From: Campylobacteraceae bacterium
GTDB taxonomy: Bacteria > Campylobacterota > Campylobacteria > Campylobacterales > Sulfurovaceae
Assembly: GCA_026995985.1 (NCBI GenBank)
Contig: JALWNF010000272.1
Span: forward strand, 1-30,104
DNA length: 30,104 bases
Direction of reading: 5' to 3'
The notes beneath the pieces are model-generated. The model did not search any database, was not told where the DNA came from, and saw nothing but the letters and a program-made list of their open reading frames with translations. The translations under genes and the position numbers were made by a program. Every line of letters starts with the position of its first letter. Position 1 is the first letter of the stretch. Shown in pieces: positions 25,694 to 30,104 of this stretch.

Positions 25694-25911
25694 GTAATGA
25701 TTCTATAAAGCTATTTCCTTAATATTACTTTATTCTTTTATAATAAAAGAGCTATCAATATCCTATTTAAAGATGTCCTTTTCACTCTTTCTTCCTTATT
25801 TTTTATATTTTGAACTTATCTCTGTTCAGCAGAATTATTACATTATTTATATTGTTTTTACATTATTTTTTGTTTTTTTTTATTAAAAACTAACATTTTT
25901 AAACCAAATTT

Positions 25912-25917
25912 AGTATA
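25912..25917 (-). promoter_or_regulatory. Possible -10 box for the glycan cluster
   Basis: TATACT on the minus strand, within an A/T-rich leader and after a run of A/T. No convincing -35 box is seen. It is weak evidence; other A/T-rich hexamers in the region are nearly as good. If real, transcription would pass through the inverted repeats at 25653-25693 before the first gene. Confidence 0.2.
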
Positions 25918-25984
25918 TTGCTGTTTTTTTTAAATAAAATATTATTAATAATGAGGAGAGATAGATAAAAAATAGAAGGAGTTT

Positions 25985-26015
25985 AAAACAAGAGTAGCAA
26001 AGAGCTACTCTTTTT
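25985..26015 (-). terminator. Hairpin terminator after metK
   Basis: AGAGTAGC (25991-25998) pairs perfectly with GCTACTCT (26004-26011) around a 5-base loop. On the minus strand the stem is followed by TGTTTT, and on the plus strand by TTTT, so it can act in both directions. It begins 13 bases beyond the metK stop and ends the panD-ybaB-panC-metK transcript. Confidence 0.75.
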
Positions 26016-26024
26016 GAGTTTAGA

Positions 26025-27221
26025 TTATAAAGATTTAAACAACTCTAACGAGTCCAGCTGTTCCCAAGGGTAATCACTCTGCCCTACCTGTCCACGTGCT
26101 GCTACATCAGCGTACAAGAAGGTCTCTTTTGATGGTCTATCTAAAGAGAACTTTTGAGTAATCCAATTTGGTGTAAGTGGGAAGTTCTCCATTACAAAAG
26201 TAGAGAGTTTGTCGTCATCTAAACCATCAACTACTGTTCCATAGGTATCAACAGCCACAGAGACTGGTTGTGCTACTCCAATAGCATAAGAGATTTGAAC
26301 TACACACTTCTTAGCCAGCCCACTAGCTACAATATGCTTAGCAATATATCTAGCAGCGTAGAGTCCTGAACGGTCAACCTTTGTATAGTCTTTTGAACTT
26401 TGAGCTCCACCACCAATAGGAGCATACCCTCCAAAGCTATCGACAATAAGCTTACGACCTGTTAGTCCTGAGTCATGTAAAGAGGAGTGAGAGACATACT
26501 TGCCTGTAGGGTTGATATGAATAATACACTCATCTTTATTATATAGTTCACTTGGCAATCCTGCATCATCTATAAGAGTCTGTATAAGCTCTCTAACCTC
26601 TTCAATACTCATAGTCGCTACACAAGGAGCAGAGACAACTATGGTATGAATCTTTTGAGGATTACAGCTCTCAAAGTTGGCTTTAGAGCCATAGTCCATA
26701 GTAACTTGTGTCTTAATATCAACACCCAACTGATGAGGATTAGCCTTAGCATAGGCATAAACTCTCTCCATAAGCATTCGTGCATAGGTAATGGCACTTG
26801 GCATATAGTTTTTGGTCTCACAATCTGCATACCCAAACATAATACCTTGATCACCTGCACCTATCTCGCCATCTTCTTGGTCAACACCTTGGTTAATATC
26901 TGGAGATTGTTCATTTAGAAGTACTTGAACCTCTACCTCATCTGGCTTTAGACACTCTGCATTTGTAAAGTGTGGATTTCCATCATAACCAATATTTGCT
27001 AGTGTCTCTTTTACTAAAGTAGTATAATCTTGATGTGTCAACTTAACCTTAGATGTCACCTCTCCACCAATAACCACATGCTTTCCTGCTACAAATACCT
27101 CTGAGGCTACACGCGACTTAGAATCTCCCATAATCAATCTGTCAACAATACTATCTGCAATAATATCGGCACACTTATCTGGGTGTCCTGGACTTACAAC
27201 TTCACTTGTAAATAGATACAT
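26025..27221 (-). CDS. metK: S-adenosylmethionine synthase
   Basis: A 398-residue protein of normal MetK length. SPGHPDKCADIIADSIVD at the N-terminus holds the catalytic His and Asp; IGAGDQGIMFGYA, HINPTGKYVSHS and the glycine-rich loop GGGAQSSKDYTKVDRS follow in order, and the end carries NFPLTPNWI. It joins ATP and methionine to S-adenosylmethionine in the cytoplasm, as a tetramer. In the conserved GGGA(F)S-KD loop the usual Phe is Gln here; this could be a lineage trait. It is the last gene of the operon, 23 bases after panC, and is followed by a hairpin terminator. Confidence 0.97.
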   Translation of the reverse strand: MYLFTSEVVSPGHPDKCADIIADSIVDRLIMGDSKSRVASEVFVAGKHVVIGGEVTSKVKLTHQDYTTLVKETLANIGYDGNPHFTNAECLKPDEVEVQVLLNEQSPDINQGVDQEDGEIGAGDQGIMFGYADCETKNYMPSAITYARMLMERVYAYAKANPHQLGVDIKTQVTMDYGSKANFESCNPQKIHTIVVSAPCVATMSIEEVRELIQTLIDDAGLPSELYNKDECIIHINPTGKYVSHSSLHDSGLTGRKLIVDSFGGYAPIGGGAQSSKDYTKVDRSGLYAARYIAKHIVASGLAKKCVVQISYAIGVAQPVSVAVDTYGTVVDGLDDDKLSTFVMENFPLTPNWITQKFSLDRPSKETFLYADVAARGQVGQSDYPWEQLDSLELFKSL

Positions 27222-27244
27222 ATATTTCTCTCTTTTTTATTTTT

Positions 27245-28081
27245 TTAAATCCATAAATTATCAATAAGTCTAGTAGTACCAACTCTAGCAGCTACTAAAA
27301 TAATGGTATTACCTAACTCAACTCTATCTATCTGCTCAAACTCTCTATTTACCAAAGCTACATACTCAACCTCTACTTCACTTAATACCTTTTTCATCTC
27401 TTCTATAATAGTTGAACTACTAAACTCTTTTTGCATTACTAGCTCTGTAGCACGTTTAAGAGAACGTGAGAGACTCAAAGCTCTAACTCTCTCCTCTTTA
27501 GAGAGATATATATTTCGACTACTTAGAGCTAAACCATCACTATCTCTTACAACATCACAAGGGACTATGTTGACATTTATAAAGTAGTTCTTAACCATTT
27601 GAGTAATAAGTACTAGTTGTTGGGCATCTTTTTTACCAAAATAGGCATTAAAATTTGAAGGCTTATTATAGGCAATTAGATTTAAAAGCTTCATAACAAT
27701 TTGCAACATTCCATCAAAATGCCCTGCTCTTTTTGTACCCTCTAAGATAAAACCTCTAATGGCAGGAGCTGTAATTTTTAGCTCATCTTTTCCATACATC
27801 GTATCAATAGTTGGCATAAAGAGAACATCTACCCCTGCTAACTCACAAATCTTTGCGTCAGCCTCTTCTTTTCGTGGGTAGGCTTCTAAATCTTCACCCT
27901 CTAAAAACTGTGTAGGATTTACAAAAATAGAGACAACTACAGAGTCATTTTCATCTCTAGCTCTCCTAATAAGACTCAAATGCCCCTCATGTAGTGCCCC
28001 CATTGTAGGAACAAATCCTACACTACCTTTAAGGGTTGATGTTGCCTTTAAAAGATCATCAATACTATTTGCAGTAACCAT
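27245..28081 (-). CDS. panC: Pantothenate synthetase
   Basis: A 278-residue protein, typical for the family. [21 protein letters not shown] holds the ATP-binding MGALHxGH motif; [10 protein letters not shown] and [12 protein letters not shown] follow, then the conserved [12 protein letters not shown] and the KMSKS-like area. It condenses pantoate and beta-alanine with ATP to give pantothenate, the precursor of coenzyme A. Beta-alanine comes from PanD, encoded two genes upstream in the same operon. The ATG lies one base after the ybaB stop, so the two are almost certainly co-translated. Confidence 0.97.
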   Translation of the reverse strand: MVTANSIDDLLKATSTLKGSVGFVPTMGALHEGHLSLIRRARDENDSVVVSIFVNPTQFLEGEDLEAYPRKEEADAKICELAGVDVLFMPTIDTMYGKDELKITAPAIRGFILEGTKRAGHFDGMLQIVMKLLNLIAYNKPSNFNAYFGKKDAQQLVLITQMVKNYFINVNIVPCDVVRDSDGLALSSRNIYLSKEERVRALSLSRSLKRATELVMQKEFSSSTIIEEMKKVLSEVEVEYVALVNREFEQIDRVELGNTIILVAARVGTTRLIDNLWI

Positions 28082-28082
28082 T

Positions 28083-28397
28083 CTACTTCATTCCAAAAGG
28101 GTTAAGTCCACCCATAATACCCATAGCTTGAGCCTTTTTATTATCTTCTACCATTTTAAGAACATCATTAATAGCAGAGATTAGAAGAATCTGCATAGCA
28201 CTTTTATCTTCTAAGAGTGAGTCATCAATAGTAATGTCAATAATCTCATTGGCTCCATTAGCTGTTACCTCAACCATGCCTCCACCTGCTTTAGCTGTCA
28301 TGGTTATATTTTTAGATTGCTCCTCTATCTCTTTGGCTTTTGATTGTAAATCTTTTACCATCTCAGCCATTTTACTCATATCTATATCTCCAAACAT
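28083..28397 (-). CDS. ybaB: YbaB/EbfC-family DNA-binding protein
   Basis: A 104-residue protein of the YbaB/EbfC family, nearly the normal length. An N-terminal helix ([21 protein letters not shown]) is followed by [15 protein letters not shown], the family's beta-sheet signature, then [28 protein letters not shown] and a glycine/methionine-rich tail. Members form tweezer-like dimers that bind DNA and act as minor nucleoid proteins. In many bacteria ybaB sits beside dnaX and recR; here it is between panD and panC. Its ATG overlaps the panD stop by one base, with AAGGA 8 bases upstream. Confidence 0.93.
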   Translation of the reverse strand: MFGDIDMSKMAEMVKDLQSKAKEIEEQSKNITMTAKAGGGMVEVTANGANEIIDITIDDSLLEDKSAMQILLISAINDVLKMVEDNKKAQAMGIMGGLNPFGMK

Positions 28398-28765
28398 TAC
28401 TGTAGTCCTTTATAGGCTTGTGCAATAGTATTGTCATCATCTAAAATAACAATTTTAGGCTGAAACCTATCAGCCTCCTCTTGACTCATAGATGCATAGG
28501 CTATAATAATAATCTTATCACCAACATGCACTTTTCTAGCAGCTGCTCCATTAAGACAAATCTCTCTTTTGCCAGGCTCTCCTGCAATAATATAGGTAGA
28601 GAAACGCTCTCCATTGTTAATATTGACAATATCTACCTTCTGCCCTACTCGCATATTGGCACTATCTAATAGCTCTTGGTCAATAGTTATAGAGCCTACA
28701 TAGTTGAGATTAGCTTCGGTTACTGTTGCTCTGTGAAGTTTACTATAGAGCATGGTAATGTTCAT
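28397..28765 (-). CDS. panD: Aspartate 1-decarboxylase (pyruvoyl enzyme)
   Basis: A 122-residue proenzyme. The self-cleavage site is YVGSITID: cleavage between Gly24 and Ser25 turns Ser25 into the pyruvoyl group. [18 protein letters not shown] before it and [20 protein letters not shown] after it are classic PanD sequence. It decarboxylates L-aspartate to beta-alanine for pantothenate. It is the first gene of the operon. ATG 28765 has GGAG 9 bases upstream, and an extended -10 promoter lies about 38 bases before the start. Confidence 0.97.
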   Translation of the reverse strand: MNITMLYSKLHRATVTEANLNYVGSITIDQELLDSANMRVGQKVDIVNINNGERFSTYIIAGEPGKREICLNGAAARKVHVGDKIIIIAYASMSQEEADRFQPKIVILDDDNTIAQAYKGLQ

Positions 28766-28802
28766 TACAGTTTTCTCCGATTTATAATTTTTGTTTTGAG
28801 GT

Positions 28803-28811
28803 ATTATAGCA
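28803..28811 (-). promoter_or_regulatory. panD: Extended -10 promoter of the panD-ybaB-panC-metK operon
   Basis: On the minus strand TGCTATAAT is a perfect extended -10 (TGn-TATAAT). The start of transcription would fall near 28796, giving a leader of about 30 bases with GGAG before the panD ATG. No good -35 is visible, which is normal for extended -10 and for Campylobacterota promoters. Confidence 0.65.
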
Positions 28812-28835
28812 GATTAATATTAGGTATGTGTAGAG

Positions 28836-28852
28836 ACAAGGCAAAGCCTTGT
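28836..28852 (-). terminator. Short hairpin after the ferredoxin gene
   Basis: ACAAGGC and GCCTTGT pair perfectly over 7 bases around AAA, 17 bases beyond the ferredoxin stop. The stem is stable, but no U-run follows on the minus strand, so termination may be weak. It lies just upstream of the panD promoter and could also help separate the two transcripts. Confidence 0.4.
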
Positions 28853-28868
28853 GTAAATTCTCTTTTGA

Positions 28869-29243
28869 CTAACGAGCCATTTGAGATACAGGTACAGGCT
28901 CAGCCCACATCTGTTCAGGAATTACATACTCCTCAACAACCTTTCCACCAATAATATGCTCATCAATAATTCTATCAATCTTCTCTTTTGTTAAGCCTAC
29001 ATACATAGTATGACCTGGTTCTACTAAGATTACAGGACCTTGTTGACAACGCCCAAGACATGAAGTTTGAATTGGTTGAACATTTCCAATAATACCTTTT
29101 TGCATTAATCTTTGCGAAAGGTGTTGCATAAGCTGTTGAGACTCTGGGTTGTTTTGACTTACACAGCTTGGCTTTGGCATTCCTGGAGGTGCAGACTGCT
29201 GACACTTAAAAATGTAAAATGCTGGTTGTGGTACTCCCATCAT
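28869..29243 (-). CDS. Thioredoxin-like [2Fe-2S] ferredoxin
   Basis: A 124-residue small ferredoxin of the thioredoxin-like [2Fe-2S] type. The four cluster cysteines are Cys14, Cys27, Cys62 and Cys66 (C-x12-C-x34-C-x3-C); FKCQQSAPPGMPKPSC and TSCLGRCQQGPVILVEP hold them. A short acidic/proline-rich C-terminal tail (VIPEQMWAEPVPV) follows the fold. It is an electron carrier in the cytoplasm; its partner is unknown. It seems to be transcribed alone: 141 bases separate it from the gene before and about 100 from panD. AAGGA lies 7 bases before ATG 29243. Confidence 0.88.
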   Translation of the reverse strand: MMGVPQPAFYIFKCQQSAPPGMPKPSCVSQNNPESQQLMQHLSQRLMQKGIIGNVQPIQTSCLGRCQQGPVILVEPGHTMYVGLTKEKIDRIIDEHIIGGKVVEEYVIPEQMWAEPVPVSQMAR

Positions 29244-29308
29244 AGTAAAATCCTTCTATATTTAATTTTTTAATTAGGAGTATTTTACTCTTATTTAAAA
29301 TATAGATA

Positions 29309-29343
29309 ACTTAAAGTCAACTCTAATAAGTTGACACTTAAGT
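29309..29343. repeat. Long inverted repeat between propeller gene and ferredoxin
   Basis: Arms of 14-15 bases, ACTTAAAGTCAACT (29309-29322) and AGTTGACACTTAAGT (29329-29343), are complementary except for a one-base bulge and mismatch, around a 6-base loop. It lies in the 141-base gap, 42 bases beyond the upstream stop and 66 bases before the ferredoxin ATG. It may be a terminator without a U-tract, or an operator for the ferredoxin gene. No other gene is present in this gap. Confidence 0.55.
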
Positions 29344-29384
29344 ATATAATTGCAAAAAAGTAACATTGACTCTATTTTTATCTA

Positions 29385-30104
29385 TTATCTCTTTAAAATA
29401 CCATAGGCACTACCATTACCTAAAATAATTACATCATATAGACTATTAGTTGGTGCAAATACAGCATTACCTGCTTGATGAGAGTGAGAGTTTCCAGTAA
29501 TTTGAGGAATAAACTCACTCCAAGTTTTACCACCATCTGTAGACTCTATTACTGTTGATGTACTAGTAATTGAAGCTAAAATTCTATCACTATTTTTAGG
29601 GTCTATTCCCAACAGAGTTAACATATGGTTACCATCTGCAACACCCTCTTTTCCATCTATATTTAACCCACTACCTCTTGTTATAATAGTTGTATTTGAT
29701 TTAGATGCAAGATTTACTTTTTTCATAGCAAAAGGCTCTGTGCCATATACTAGTTTAGAGTACTTTGTAGCATAATCTCGTGCAACTTTTGCACTATCGT
29801 CACTATCAAGTTTTTCAATATTGGCAGTAACTAACATTGCATTTCCATCTCTATCAAATAGACCACTAAATATATACTCATCTTTATCTAAACCAAATGT
29901 ATAATCATTATAGTTATCAGGTAGATTATTAAGTGGCATTTTTATTATACCTAACTCTGCATTGATAGCATAAACATACTCTCCATCACAATATACATCT
30001 TTAAATGAACGACTAATTCCTGGTGTACTTGTAAATTGGATACCATTTCCTGGTTTTCTAGCATCTGTTATCTTTTTAACTTCGCGTAAACTATCATCAG
30101 TTAA
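29385..30104 (-). CDS. Probable beta-propeller protein with Asp-box (5' end beyond window)
   Basis: The frame is open from 30104 to the stop at 29385 (240 codons seen), so the ATG at 29939 is probably an internal methionine and the true N-terminus lies outside the window. STDGGKTWSEF near the C-terminus is a BNR/Asp-box (S-x-D-x-G-x-T-W), typical of sialidase-like and other beta-propellers. Repeated blade-like strands are seen, e.g. YCDGEYVYAINAELG and FSGLFDRDGNAMLVTANI. Other propellers and photosynthesis-stability-factor-like proteins share this box. Proteins of this kind are usually exported, but no signal sequence can be judged. I cannot name a substrate. Confidence 0.6.
   Translation of the reverse strand, partial: LTDDSLREVKKITDARKPGNGIQFTSTPGISRSFKDVYCDGEYVYAINAELGIIKMPLNNLPDNYNDYTFGLDKDEYIFSGLFDRDGNAMLVTANIEKLDSDDSAKVARDYATKYSKLVYGTEPFAMKKVNLASKSNTTIITRGSGLNIDGKEGVADGNHMLTLLGIDPKNSDRILASITSTSTVIESTDGGKTWSEFIPQITGNSHSHQAGNAVFAPTNSLYDVIILGNGSAYGILKR

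Larger units (their letters stand above)
25596..26024 (-). other. Gene-free AT-rich leader between metK and the glycan cluster
   Basis: About 430 bases without a credible reading frame on either strand. From the metK side it holds a hairpin terminator (25991-26011), a 12-base palindrome ATTATTAATAAT at 25941-25952, a possible -10 box (25912-25917), and a set of overlapping inverted repeats at 25653-25693. The rest is plain A/T-rich sequence. It separates the housekeeping operon from the glycan operon and most likely holds the promoter and leader of the latter. Confidence 0.6.

Noticed and set aside
25951..25968. Tiny plus-strand frame (ATG AGG AGA GAT AGA TAA), possible leader peptide
   Set aside because: Five codons with no regulatory codon run and on the strand opposite to all genes.
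26639..26918. Frames of 73 and 90 codons on both strands inside metK
   Set aside because: Shadows of the conserved MetK coding sequence, without ribosome sites or known motifs.
28676..28954. 92-codon plus-strand frame over the panD promoter and ferredoxin end
   Set aside because: It crosses a promoter, a hairpin and two real gene ends, and shows no family resemblance.
28975..29205. 76-codon minus-strand frame inside the ferredoxin gene
   Set aside because: It lies fully within the [2Fe-2S] ferredoxin in another frame and has no recognisable fold; the four-cysteine frame is the real one.
29331..29350. TTGACA followed by TATAAT on the plus strand, promoter-like
   Set aside because: Only 8 bases separate the boxes (about 17 are needed), there is no plus-strand gene downstream, and TTGACA is part of the inverted repeat.
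1..30104. CRISPR array, tRNA, rRNA or insertion sequence
   Set aside because: No regularly spaced direct repeats, no tRNA-like cloverleaf, and no transposase or terminal repeats were seen on reading through.

Overview
The window is AT-rich and every gene I can support lies on the minus strand, so biological order runs from position 30104 down to 1. The panD-ybaB-panC-metK run, the low GC, the tightly packed genes and an O-antigen/capsule-type locus rich in nitrogen-modifying enzymes suggest a Campylobacterota genome (Sulfurovum/Sulfurimonas-like). This assignment is an inference from gene content and composition, without a database search.

Layout in transcription order. (1) 30104-29385: the C-terminal part of a probable beta-propeller protein with an Asp-box, cut by the window edge. 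(2) 29243-28869: a thioredoxin-like [2Fe-2S] ferredoxin. (3) 28765-26025: a compact housekeeping operon, panD, ybaB, panC and metK, preceded by a clear extended -10 promoter and closed by a hairpin terminator. (4) 25990-25596: a long gene-free AT-rich leader with overlapping inverted repeats. (5) 25595-1: about 21 consecutive genes for a surface glycan.

The glycan cluster opens with an initiating sugar-phosphate transferase that seems to lack the usual hydrophobic N-terminus. An L-2-hydroxyglutarate oxidase, an NAD-dependent sugar epimerase/dehydratase and a DegT-type aminotransferase follow. Next come AsnB-like amidotransferase no. 3, a FemAB/GNAT-like acyltransferase and the WbpG-HisH-HisF module that turns an acetamido into an acetamidino group. 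After a likely internal promoter near 15830 come a NodB-like protein and a block ordered WbqC, glycosyltransferase, GNAT, glycosyltransferase, WbqC. The block is followed by a Wzx-type flippase, AsnB no. 2, a polytopic membrane protein (Wzy candidate), a GT4 glycosyltransferase, AsnB no. 1, a DUF354 protein, a second NodB-like protein, an ATP-grasp ligase and a HAD phosphatase cut by the left edge.

Taken together this looks like a Wzx/Wzy-type pathway: lipid-linked repeat units are started on undecaprenyl phosphate, extended by glycosyltransferases, decorated with amino, acyl, amide and amidine groups, flipped and polymerised. Three AsnB paralogues, two glutamine-amidotransferase subunits of the HisH/WbpG system and an ATP-grasp enzyme in one locus point to an unusually nitrogen-rich glycan. 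The oddest parts are the mirror-ordered duplicated pair, the 2-hydroxyglutarate oxidase inside a sugar cluster, the atypical initiating transferase and the NodB-like proteins without the standard metal motif. I see no tRNA, rRNA, CRISPR array or insertion sequence.
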